From JAEWSN01 sp942493335 (GTDB lineage Bacteria; Bacillota; Clostridia; DSM-8532), in the NCBI GenBank assembly GCA_942493335.1, contig OW818693.1, positions 4,464,001-4,528,000 on the forward strand: a DNA stretch of 64,000 nucleotides. Direction: 5' to 3'. Positions 1 through 6,963 of this stretch are shown in pieces (position 1 is the first letter of the stretch; each line of letters opens with the position of its first letter). Below the pieces are notes generated by a model. That model was not told where the DNA came from. It worked only from the letters and a program-made list of their open reading frames with translations, and searched no databases. The translations under genes were made by a program, and so were the position numbers.

Positions 1-1
1 C

Positions 2-442
2 ACGGAAGGACAGATCGTGCTGGATCGCTCGCTCCACCAAAGGGGCATCTATCCACCGGTCATTGTGCTTCCGTCCCTGTCCCGTCTCATGAAGGACGGC
101 ATCGGCGAAGGCTTCACCCGTGTCGACCATCCGCAGGTCGCCAACCAGTTGTTCGCATCCTATGCGAAAGTGCAGGATGTCCGCGCCCTGGCCTCGGTCA
201 TCGGCGAGGACGAGCTGGCTGAACTCGACAAGAAGTACATGCAGTTCGGACGCGTGTTCGAGTCCCGCTTTGTCGCGCAGGAACCCGACGAGAACCGCGA
301 AATGAACGATACGCTGGATTTGGGCTGGGAACTGCTCGGTTTGCTGCCGCGCGAGGAACTGGACCGCGTGTCGCCTGAAATGCTCGACAAGTACTATGTC
401 GAAGTCTCGCCCGGTGAAGGCAGGTGGGCGGAATGGACATGA
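2..442 (+). CDS. ntpB: V-type ATP synthase subunit B, C-terminal part (5' end outside window)
   Basis: This is the last 146 codons of the regulatory (non-catalytic) B subunit of a V/A-type ATPase, part of the B/A hexamer on the cytoplasmic face of the membrane. The stretch PPVIVLPSLSRLMKDGIGEG followed by TRxDH is characteristic of the family's nucleotide-interface region, and the end matches the helical C-terminal domain. The reading frame is open from base 2, so the start lies before the window. The next gene, for stalk subunit D, begins within a few bases of the TGA at 440-442, the usual B-D order in bacterial V-ATPase operons. Whether it makes ATP or pumps ions cannot be told from this part. 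Confidence 0.96.
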   Translation, partial: TEGQIVLDRSLHQRGIYPPVIVLPSLSRLMKDGIGEGFTRVDHPQVANQLFASYAKVQDVRALASVIGEDELAELDKKYMQFGRVFESRFVAQEPDENREMNDTLDLGWELLGLLPREELDRVSPEMLDKYYVEVSPGEGRWAEWT

Positions 443-1059
443 CCCTGTTCCCCACGAAGGGGAATCTGATCGTTGCCAAGGGTACGCTCGCGCTTTCAAA
501 GCAGGGATTTGAACTGCTGGACAAGAAGCGCAACATCCTGGTTCGCGAGATGATGATGCTCGTGGACAGGGCCAAGGCCATCCAGAGCGAAATCCTGGTC
601 ACCTTCCAGGATGCCTACGCGGCACTTCAGACCGCGAACATCACCATCGGCATCTCGGAAGTGGATCAGATCGGATTCGGCGTGCCTGAGGAAACCGGCG
701 TGGAAATCCGCGAACACAGCATCATGGGCGTCGATATCCCGGTTGTGACCCTGGCGGAGTCCCCGCTGGTGCCGACATATGGATTCCTGCGTACCAGTCT
801 GGCGCTGGATCTGGCCCGTGACCGCTTCACGAAGGTGAAGCAGTTGAGCTGCGAGATCGCGGAAATCGAGAACGCCATCTATCGGCTTGCCACCAATATC
901 CGCCGGACACAGAAACGTGCGAACGCACTGCGCAACATCATGATCCCGAAATACGAAGCTGTCGTATCGGATATCGCGAATGCGCTGGAGGAGAAGGACC
1001 GGGAAGAATTCGCGCGCCTGAAGGTCATCAAGCGGACGAAGGAGAAGGTCAGCTCCTGA
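433..1059 (+). CDS. ntpD: V-type ATP synthase subunit D
   Basis: Subunit D forms the central rotor stalk that couples the A/B head to the membrane ring. The 208-residue product has the usual length and two long coiled-coil halves: an N-terminal one (PTKGNLIVAKGTLALSKQGF onward) and a C-terminal one (TKVKQLSCEIAEIENAIYRL to the basic end). The ATG at 433 is chosen because AGGTGG at 422-427 sits 5 bases upstream; a GTG at 424 and an ATG at 439 (overlapping the TGA of subunit B) are in the same frame. It overlaps the end of ntpB, so translation is probably coupled. A strong terminator follows, making it the last gene of the operon. Confidence 0.95.
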   Translation: MDMTLFPTKGNLIVAKGTLALSKQGFELLDKKRNILVREMMMLVDRAKAIQSEILVTFQDAYAALQTANITIGISEVDQIGFGVPEETGVEIREHSIMGVDIPVVTLAESPLVPTYGFLRTSLALDLARDRFTKVKQLSCEIAEIENAIYRLATNIRRTQKRANALRNIMIPKYEAVVSDIANALEEKDREEFARLKVIKRTKEKVSS

Positions 1060-1083
1060 TTCGGATTTATGCTTCCCATGATA

Positions 1084-1120
1084 AAAGCCGGTTCCTCCTT
1101 CGGAGCAGCCGGCTTTTTTT
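1084..1120 (+). terminator. Intrinsic terminator of the V-ATPase operon
   Basis: An AAAAGCCGG arm pairs with CCGGCTTTTT, with a smaller CTCC/GGAG hairpin inside the loop, and runs into seven T residues. It lies 25 bases after the subunit D stop codon. Confidence 0.93.
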
Positions 1121-1339
1121 GCTGACTTATTGGGTTCCGAAAGATGGTTTCCGTGAAAACAGGCAGCACGGATCCTCATGGCCGCCGAAAGGTTGACGAT
1201 CCTGAAACCGTTACCAGCAAGGAGCCGCCGGGTATAAATGAAGCAGAAAGAATCGGTACGGACAGGTTTTGCGGAACTTGTCCGGAATCGATGGGGGACA
1301 GGATGAAAAGGCACACCTTCCGAAGAAAAGGAGACCGGA

Positions 1340-2467
1340 TTGGGCAATAAGAGCAGGAAGGCCCTCAAACATGCTGTTGCCTTGGTGCTGATGGCATCGT
1401 TTCTCACGACGCTCTCGGTGTTTCCGGCCCTTGGCGCCGTTCCGGGTCCTGATACAACCCTTTCCCTCGCCCATGCCATCACACCCTTCCTGAATCAGCG
1501 CGCTCCCTTGATCACAGTTTCCTATGCGGGTCCCATCGATTCGCTTTTCGACCACCTTTCCGATCTTGTTCCCCAGGCCATCGGTTTTGATGATTACCTT
1601 CAGTACAATATGGACTCCTGGCGGGTTTCCGCATCCGGCTATCCGGGTGATGTCACCGTAACGCTTGCTGTCCGTTATCTGACGACTGAGGAGCAGGAGC
1701 AGGAGCTGGAACACGCCTTGGTGGAAGCGCTGCCGGAAATTCTTGCCGGAGCGGATTCGCCGGCCAAAAAAATACGGGCCATTCACGACGCCATCAGCGA
1801 ACGCGTCCGATATGACAGCGCCTTGCGGGAGTATTCGGCTTATGCGGGCTGGGTCATGGGACTGACCGTTTGTCAGGGATATTCGCTGCTCGCGGACAGA
1901 CTGCTGGGAATGGCAGGAATCCCTTCCCGCATCCTCGCAGGCACGCTGGACGGAGGCGCGCACGCCTGGAATCTGGTGAAACTCGATGGGGAATGGCTGC
2001 ACATGGATGTCACCAATGATGATGCGAGTCGCTCGGATCGTTATTACCTGGTGAAGGACGACGTGCTGCAGCAGGAGGGTTTTGTTTTTGATCCCGTGTT
2101 GCGTGAGCGATTGATTCGGGAGGCGGAGACCGAATCGGCCCTTTCCGATGTGCCGATGCCGTTGGCCAGTTCACCTGCAATATCCCCTCCCGACACATGC
2201 TTGTCGAAGGAGAATTTTCCTGCATTACGCACAGGAACGCGGAAAACGTCCGCGTTGATTCAGGCGCTTCTGACCAACCATCGGGATGCGCGGGCGGAAG
2301 AATCGAAACCAGCCGTCACGCTGGCGGAGAACAAGCGGACCCAGATCACGCTGCGCATGGCGAAGGCGACAGTTGTACCGGTACGGAATCCTGGACTGGA
2401 AAACGAATGGTTCAAGCGCCTGGGTACGCTTGAAAAAACATTCCACGGCATGATCCGTCATCGCTGA
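1340..2467 (+). CDS. Secreted transglutaminase-like cysteine protease-fold protein
   Basis: A 375-residue exported protein with a transglutaminase-like core. Residues 1-33 form a signal peptide (basic start, hydrophobic stretch, small residues before the likely cut). The catalytic triad is visible as Cys178 in VCQGYS, His208 in GAHAWN and Asp223 in HMDVTND, the order expected for bacterial transglutaminase-like enzymes, which usually act as peptidases or amidases rather than cross-linkers. The last 120 residues have no recognisable domain. The start is a TTG at 1340, preceded by AAAAGGAG at 1326-1333. It stands alone between two terminators, so it is probably monocistronic. Its substrate, perhaps cell-wall peptide, is unknown. 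Confidence 0.85.
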   Translation: MGNKSRKALKHAVALVLMASFLTTLSVFPALGAVPGPDTTLSLAHAITPFLNQRAPLITVSYAGPIDSLFDHLSDLVPQAIGFDDYLQYNMDSWRVSASGYPGDVTVTLAVRYLTTEEQEQELEHALVEALPEILAGADSPAKKIRAIHDAISERVRYDSALREYSAYAGWVMGLTVCQGYSLLADRLLGMAGIPSRILAGTLDGGAHAWNLVKLDGEWLHMDVTNDDASRSDRYYLVKDDVLQQEGFVFDPVLRERLIREAETESALSDVPMPLASSPAISPPDTCLSKENFPALRTGTRKTSALIQALLTNHRDARAEESKPAVTLAENKRTQITLRMAKATVVPVRNPGLENEWFKRLGTLEKTFHGMIRHR

Positions 2468-2483
2468 TTTTATCTTCCCCCGA

Positions 2484-2527
2484 GGCATCGGCCAATCCCG
2501 TTCCCACGGGATGACCGGTGCTTTTTC
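2484..2527 (+). terminator. Intrinsic terminator after the transglutaminase-like gene
   Basis: ATCCCGT pairs with ACGGGAT around a TCCC loop, extended by CGG/CCG and GCA/TGC with small bulges, and followed by a T run starting at 2522. Confidence 0.75.
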
Positions 2528-2590
2528 TTGCGCTGCAACGCCTCCGTCCAGGTTGGCGGGAGGGATTCGGAAATCCGCCTGTTTCCTGCG

Positions 2591-2619
2591 TTGACGCTAT
2601 ATCTTGTATGTGGTATGAT
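2591..2619 (+). promoter_or_regulatory. Sigma-A type promoter of nrdDG
   Basis: TTGACG at 2591-2596 and TATGAT at 2614-2619 are separated by 17 bases, with TG at 2611-2612 giving an extended -10. The transcript would start near 2626, about 135 bases before nrdD. Confidence 0.8.
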
Positions 2620-2641
2620 CAAAAAACCGAAGATATTGTAG
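2594..2641 (+). promoter_or_regulatory. Pair of NrdR-box-like operators over the nrdDG promoter
   Basis: Against the NrdR consensus ACACWATATATWGTGT, the site at 2594-2609 matches 13 of 16 positions and the site at 2626-2641 matches 11 of 16. Their starts are 32 bp apart, three helical turns, the spacing typical of paired NrdR boxes. The first overlaps the -35 element and spacer and the second covers the expected transcription start, a layout suited to repression by the ATP-cone regulator NrdR when dATP is plentiful. The nrdR gene itself is not in the window. Confidence 0.68.
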
Positions 2642-2759
2642 GATTTCGAATTTGCAAATCCTTAGTGACATCTGTAGGCAAACAGATGATTGTCAGTACA
2701 TTTCAAGGCAGAGAGAAACAAAAGCGGGACGGGAAAAGCACGAAGGGAGATACAGTGGC

Positions 2760-5117
2760 ATGATCACGATGATCAGGAAAAGGGACGGACGAGAGGTGCC
2801 TTTCACCGTCGAAAAAATTGCGAGCGCCATCTTCAAGGCGGCCAGCGTGACGGGTGGGAAAGATTATCAGACGTCCCTCAATCTGGCGGGTCAGGTGGCG
2901 GACTACGTCGATGCCCGATTCACCGGGCATATTCCGACGGTGGAGGAGATTCAGGACGCCGTCGAGAAGATTCTGATCGAGACCGGTCATGCGCGTACCG
3001 CGAAGGAATATATCCTGTACCGGTCGGAACGGACCCGTGTGCGGGAAATGAACACCCGGCTCATGAAGGTCTATGAGGACCTGACCTATCAGGATGCCGC
3101 AGACAACGATTTGAAGCGTGAGAACGCAAACATAGACGGCGACACGGCGATGGGCACAATGCTCAAGTACGGTTCCGAAGGCGCGAAGCAGTTTTATGAG
3201 ATGTTCGTCCTGAAACCGGAATATGCGAAAGCGCACAAGGACGCAGACATTCAGATCCATGATCTGGATTTCTTTGCCTTGACCACGACCTGCTGCCAGA
3301 TTGACATCGACAAGCTGTTGCATGGCGGATTCAGCACCGGACACGGCGCTTTGCGCGAACCCAATGACATCCAGAGCTATTCCGCCCTTGCCTGCATTGC
3401 CATCCAGTGCAACCAGAATGATCAGCATGGCGGACAGAGCATCCCGAACTTCGATTACGGCATGGCGAAAGGCGTCGTCAAAACGTATGCGCGCCTGTAC
3501 CGCCAGAATTTCCTGAAAGCACTGGAACTCCTCTGCGAAGAGGAAGATCGTCTCGAAGTCATGCTGCCGGCCGTCGCCGACGCATTCAAGGCATTGGCCG
3601 CATCAGGAGAAATGCCGGGCCTGATCACGAAGGATTCGTATTACGAAGCGGAAAAGACGGTCTTGCTGCCGATCCTCGGTGAAGAACTCCTTTTGCGCGC
3701 CCGCAAGTTTGCCGCCCGCAAGGCACCCGTCGAAACCGAGCGGAACACCTTCCAGGCCATGGAGGCGTTCGTGCACAACCTCAACACGATGCACAGCCGT
3801 GCCGGCGCCCAGGTCCCGTTCAGCTCCATCAATTATGGGACGGATGTCACACCCGAGGGACGCATGGTCAGCCGCAATATTCTGCTTGCCGTGGAATCGG
3901 GCCTGGGAAACGGGGAGACAGCCGTGTTCCCCATCCATATCTTCCGTGTGAAGGAAGGCATCAACTACAATCCCGGCGATCCGAACTACGATTTGTTCAA
4001 ATTGGCCTGCCGCGTCAGCGCGAAACGGCTTTTCCCGAATTTCTCCTTTCAGGATGCGCCGTTCAACCTCAAGTATTACCGCGAGGGACGACCGGAGACG
4101 GAGATCGCTTACATGGGATGCCGCACCCGCGTCATCGGCAATGTGCATGATCCGGAACGCGAAACCATTTTTGGTCGCGGGAATCTGAGCTTCACCACCG
4201 TGAACCTTCCCCGGATCGCCTTGCGCAGCAGCCACAACATCACCCTCTTCTTCGAGGAGCTGGACAAGAAGATCGATCTGGTCATCGGTCAGCTGTTGGA
4301 GCGGTTTGAGATCCAGGCCCGCAAAAAGGTCAAGAACTTCCCCTTCCTGATGGGACAGGGCATTTGGATGGATTCGGAAAAACTCGGTTGGAATGACGAG
4401 ATTCGGGAGGTGCTCAAGCACGGCACACTCACCCTCGGCTTCATCGGATTGTCTGAGTGCCTGAAATCCCTCACAGGAAAGCATCATGGCGAATCGCCCG
4501 AAGCCCAGAATCTCGGGCTCGAGATTGTCGGTTACATGCGCAAGCGGATGGATGACGCGTCCCGCCAGTACAAATTGAATTTCTCCCTGATTGCCACACC
4601 GGCGGAAGGCACCTCCGGGCGTTTCGTCAAGTACGATCGCGCATTGTTCGGGGCCATTCCGGATGTGACCGACCGGGAGTACTACACGAACAGTTTCCAT
4701 GTGCCCGTGTACTTTCCGATCAGCGCGTTCGACAAGATCCGGATCGAAGCGCCGTATCATGAAATGACGAATGCCGGTCACATCAGCTATGTGGAACTTG
4801 ACGGGGATCCGACACAGAACCTTGAAGCCTTTGAGAAGATCGTACGGGCGATGAAGGAAGCCGGCATGGGATATGGCTCCATCAATCATCCGGTGGATCG
4901 GGACTCGGTCTGCGGCTATTCCGGCATCATCGGCAACACCTGTCCGTCCTGCGGACGCGAAGAGGGAACCCGCCCGTTCGTTCGTATACGCCGCATCACC
5001 GGCTATCTGGTCGGATCGCTGGAAAACTTCAACAATGGCAAGCGCGCGGAAGAACGGGATCGCGTGAAACATTTCAGCATGCTGCGGCAAGAGCCCAGTG
5101 CTTCCGTTTCGGAGTGA
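2760..5117 (+). CDS. nrdD: Anaerobic ribonucleoside-triphosphate reductase (class III, NrdD)
   Basis: NrdD reduces ribonucleoside triphosphates to deoxyribonucleotides without oxygen, using a glycyl radical. The 785-residue protein starts with an ATP-cone (ITMIRKRDGREVPFTVEKIA, about residues 1-95), continues into the ten-stranded reductase barrel and ends with the radical loop RRITGYLVG, where Gly748 should carry the radical. Only three of the usual four zinc-site cysteines are seen (Cys718, Cys728, Cys731); the position three before Cys718 is Asp715. The ATG at 2760 is chosen because AAGGGAGA at 2743-2750 sits nine bases upstream; the longer open frame from 2652 adds unrelated residues. nrdG follows after 19 bases. 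Confidence 0.97.
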   Translation: MITMIRKRDGREVPFTVEKIASAIFKAASVTGGKDYQTSLNLAGQVADYVDARFTGHIPTVEEIQDAVEKILIETGHARTAKEYILYRSERTRVREMNTRLMKVYEDLTYQDAADNDLKRENANIDGDTAMGTMLKYGSEGAKQFYEMFVLKPEYAKAHKDADIQIHDLDFFALTTTCCQIDIDKLLHGGFSTGHGALREPNDIQSYSALACIAIQCNQNDQHGGQSIPNFDYGMAKGVVKTYARLYRQNFLKALELLCEEEDRLEVMLPAVADAFKALAASGEMPGLITKDSYYEAEKTVLLPILGEELLLRARKFAARKAPVETERNTFQAMEAFVHNLNTMHSRAGAQVPFSSINYGTDVTPEGRMVSRNILLAVESGLGNGETAVFPIHIFRVKEGINYNPGDPNYDLFKLACRVSAKRLFPNFSFQDAPFNLKYYREGRPETEIAYMGCRTRVIGNVHDPERETIFGRGNLSFTTVNLPRIALRSSHNITLFFEELDKKIDLVIGQLLERFEIQARKKVKNFPFLMGQGIWMDSEKLGWNDEIREVLKHGTLTLGFIGLSECLKSLTGKHHGESPEAQNLGLEIVGYMRKRMDDASRQYKLNFSLIATPAEGTSGRFVKYDRALFGAIPDVTDREYYTNSFHVPVYFPISAFDKIRIEAPYHEMTNAGHISYVELDGDPTQNLEAFEKIVRAMKEAGMGYGSINHPVDRDSVCGYSGIIGNTCPSCGREEGTRPFVRIRRITGYLVGSLENFNNGKRAEERDRVKHFSMLRQEPSASVSE

Positions 5118-5136
5118 CAGGGGAAAGGGGAACGGC

Positions 5137-5697
5137 GTGGAACAGGAAGATGTGAAACGGGATGACGGGAGCATTCTTCTGCAGATTGGCGGGATCGTCC
5201 GTGAATCCATTGTGGATGGGCCCGGCATCCGGATGACGGTTTTCACCCAGGGTTGCACGCATGCCTGCCCCGGATGCCACAATCAGCAGCTTCAGCCTTT
5301 TGAAGGTGGCACTGCCATGACCGTATCGGAGATTTTAGGACAGGCGACGGACAATCCGCTGCTGGACGGCATCACCCTGAGCGGGGGTGAACCGTTCCAG
5401 CAGGCGGCAGGTTGTGCCGCGCTGGCCGGGGCGGCCAGCGCGGCCGGACTTTCTGTCATGGCCTACTCGGGGTATCCGTTCGAGGAGTTGCTGGCAGGCG
5501 CCAGTGCCGCAAATGGGTCGGCGGCCGGCCAGACCGGATGGAGAGAATTGCTTTCCCATCTGGACATCCTGGTTGACGGCCCGTTCATCCTTGCACAGCG
5601 GGATCTGTTGCTTCGCTTCCGTGGATCCTCGAATCAACGGCTGCTGGATGTGCCTGCATCCCTGAAAGCTGGCACAGCAGTGCTTCTTGATGCATAG
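5137..5697 (+). CDS. nrdG: Anaerobic ribonucleotide reductase activating protein (radical SAM, NrdG)
   Basis: NrdG uses a [4Fe-4S] cluster and S-adenosylmethionine to place the glycyl radical on NrdD. The 186-residue protein has the short NrdG length and the cysteine triad Cys40-x3-Cys44-x2-Cys47 (GCTHACPGCHN) that binds the cluster, followed by GGEPFQQ. The start is a GTG at 5137 with AAAGGGG just upstream; an upstream in-frame GTG at 5098 would lie inside nrdD and is less likely. It shares the nrdD promoter and ends at the terminator at 5742. Confidence 0.95.
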   Translation: MEQEDVKRDDGSILLQIGGIVRESIVDGPGIRMTVFTQGCTHACPGCHNQQLQPFEGGTAMTVSEILGQATDNPLLDGITLSGGEPFQQAAGCAALAGAASAAGLSVMAYSGYPFEELLAGASAANGSAAGQTGWRELLSHLDILVDGPFILAQRDLLLRFRGSSNQRLLDVPASLKAGTAVLLDA

Positions 5698-5741
5698 ACA
5701 AAGGTGTTCGTCTGAAGTGTTTATCAGAAAAAAGCATGAAG

Positions 5742-5767
5742 AAAAGGAGAGCTTTCGCTCTCCTTTT
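5742..5767. terminator. Bidirectional intrinsic terminator between nrdG and the zinc-ribbon gene
   Basis: AAAAGGAGAGC pairs perfectly with GCTCTCCTTTT around a TTTC loop. The A and T tracts on either side allow termination of both converging transcripts. Confidence 0.88.
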
Positions 5768-5820
5768 GCTTTTGCAATGGATGGTACATGGACGATACCC
5801 GGGTGGATATCAGTCAATGA

Positions 5821-6000
5821 TTACCAACGGCTGCCGCCACCGTAGTTGTTGTTGTTGCGCTGTGCCTTGCGGGCGCGGCGGCAATCGGGGCAGCGCTGGG
5901 GTTCGTTTTCGAAACCCTTCTCCTTGTAGAAAGCCTGCTCGCCTTCTGTGAAGATGAACTCGTTGTTGCAATCCTTGCATGTAAGTGTCTTGTCAGCCAT
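5821..6000 (-). CDS. Small zinc-ribbon protein (59 residues)
   Basis: A 59-residue protein of the short zinc-ribbon family common in Bacillota. It begins MADKTLTCKDC, and two CxxC knuckles (Cys8/Cys11 and Cys37/Cys40) would bind one zinc ion. The centre reads FTEGEQAFYKEKGFENEPQR, typical of the family, and the tail is basic and Asn/Gly-rich (RRARKAQRNNNNYGGGSRW). The ribosome binding site is near-perfect: AAGGAGGT on the minus strand at 6010-6017. The role of the family is not established; the basic tail suggests nucleic acid or ribosome binding. It has its own promoter and a leader of about 115 bases. Confidence 0.9.
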   Translation of the reverse strand: MADKTLTCKDCNNEFIFTEGEQAFYKEKGFENEPQRCPDCRRARKAQRNNNNYGGGSRW

Positions 6001-6122
6001 TGTGAATATACCTCCTTATTCAATATTTGGAATGAATCCTTTCTCGGCTCAACGCTCCATGAATAAGGAGGGGCTGAAAGAAAACGAATCAATCCATACC
6101 GTATATTTCACGGGCCGTAATA

Positions 6123-6151
6123 ACTATATCATGAAGCGTCCGGCCGTGCAA
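6123..6151 (-). promoter_or_regulatory. Promoter of the zinc-ribbon gene
   Basis: On the minus strand, TTGCAC (6146-6151) and TATAGT (6123-6128) are 17 bases apart, with TG one base before the -10 hexamer. Confidence 0.72.
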
Positions 6152-6185
6152 GGGGCGAAACATAATTTCCCACATCATTCTTGAA

Positions 6186-6267
6186 TCCTGTGCTGGGTCT
6201 TTTGCAAGCCCCGAGCAGCACCTTGCAGAAGACCCTGCACAGGACCTTGTAAAAGGCCCTGTGCAGG
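6186..6267. repeat. Two overlapping, mutually exclusive inverted repeats
   Basis: Arm 6186-6208 pairs with arm 6222-6244 at 22 of 23 positions (one T-T mismatch, one G-T pair) around a 13-base loop. The right arm contains CCTGCACAGG (6234-6243), which also pairs perfectly with CCTGTGCAGG (6258-6267), with an inner CCTT/AAGG stem. The two folds compete for the same bases. The element lies between two divergent promoters, in neither predicted transcript, and has no T run, so it is not a normal terminator. Confidence 0.8.
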
Positions 6268-6299
6268 CGAAGGTGGAGATGCCGGCACCATCGTTTCAG

Positions 6300-6330
6300 T
6301 TGACACGAACTTCAGTCGGGATGGTAGAAT
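6300..6330 (+). promoter_or_regulatory. Promoter of the cupin regulator and acyl-CoA synthetase genes
   Basis: TTGACA at 6300-6305 and TAGAAT at 6325-6330, 19 bases apart, with TG before the -10 compensating for the long spacer. Confidence 0.6.
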
Positions 6331-6381
6331 GGATGCATATGGCCATCAGTCCCAGCATGCAGTAGGACGGGAGGAAAAACC

Positions 6382-6963
6382 ATGAACGATCAGATTCAGG
6401 AAATCGCCACGCGAATCCGCTCGCTACGTGAGGACCTCGGCATTTCCACGGCGGAAATGGCCGGCATCCACGGTATCACGGAATCGGACTATCTCATGCA
6501 GGAGTCCGGCAATCAGGACTTCACGTTCACCTTTCTCTTCATCACGGCCGGCCGCCTCGGTGTTGACATGACCGACCTGCTGACCGGCGTGGGTCCTACG
6601 CTGTCCGGCTATACCATTGTCCGTCAGGGAAAAGGGCTTTCCATGCAGCGCCGCAGCGGATTCGTCTATCACAACCTCGCCTCCCGTTTCCGCCATCGTA
6701 CTGCGGAACCTTTTCTGGTTGAAGCACCCTTCTCGCCCGAAGACGCTTCTGCGCCCATCACACAGCGCGGACACAGCGGCCAGGAGTTCGACTACCTCCT
6801 CGCCGGCAGCCTCAGATTCCGCATCGGGGAGCACGAGACCGTCCTGGAAGAAGGGGATTCCGTGTATTACGACGCAACGATTCCGCATGGCATGGTGGCT
6901 GTGAATGGTCCCTGCACCTTTCTTGCCACCGTCATCCGGGACACGGAAGGGAGGATCGGCTGA
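6382..6963 (+). CDS. XRE-family regulator with C-terminal cupin sensor domain
   Basis: A 193-residue one-component regulator. Residues 6-62 look like an HTH of the Cro/C1 type (IRSLREDLGISTAEMAGIHG). Residues 115-185 look like a small cupin barrel (GQEFDYLLAGSLRFRIGEHE, then GDSVYYDATIPHGM), which in this class senses a small ligand. GGGAGG lies eight bases before the ATG. Its stop overlaps the start of the acyl-CoA synthetase (ATGA), so the two proteins are made together; the natural inference is that the cupin binds the enzyme's substrate or product. The regulator probably also controls its own promoter. Confidence 0.87.
   Translation: MNDQIQEIATRIRSLREDLGISTAEMAGIHGITESDYLMQESGNQDFTFTFLFITAGRLGVDMTDLLTGVGPTLSGYTIVRQGKGLSMQRRSGFVYHNLASRFRHRTAEPFLVEAPFSPEDASAPITQRGHSGQEFDYLLAGSLRFRIGEHETVLEEGDSVYYDATIPHGMVAVNGPCTFLATVIRDTEGRIG

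Noticed and set aside
1144..1350. Short open frame between the V-ATPase terminator and the transglutaminase-like gene
   Set aside because: No ribosome binding site or recognisable protein; it overlaps the true TTG start region.
3603..5282. A 559-codon open frame on the minus strand opposite nrdD
   Set aside because: It lies wholly antisense to a well-conserved gene, has no family resemblance and no ribosome binding site; GC-rich DNA yields many such frames.
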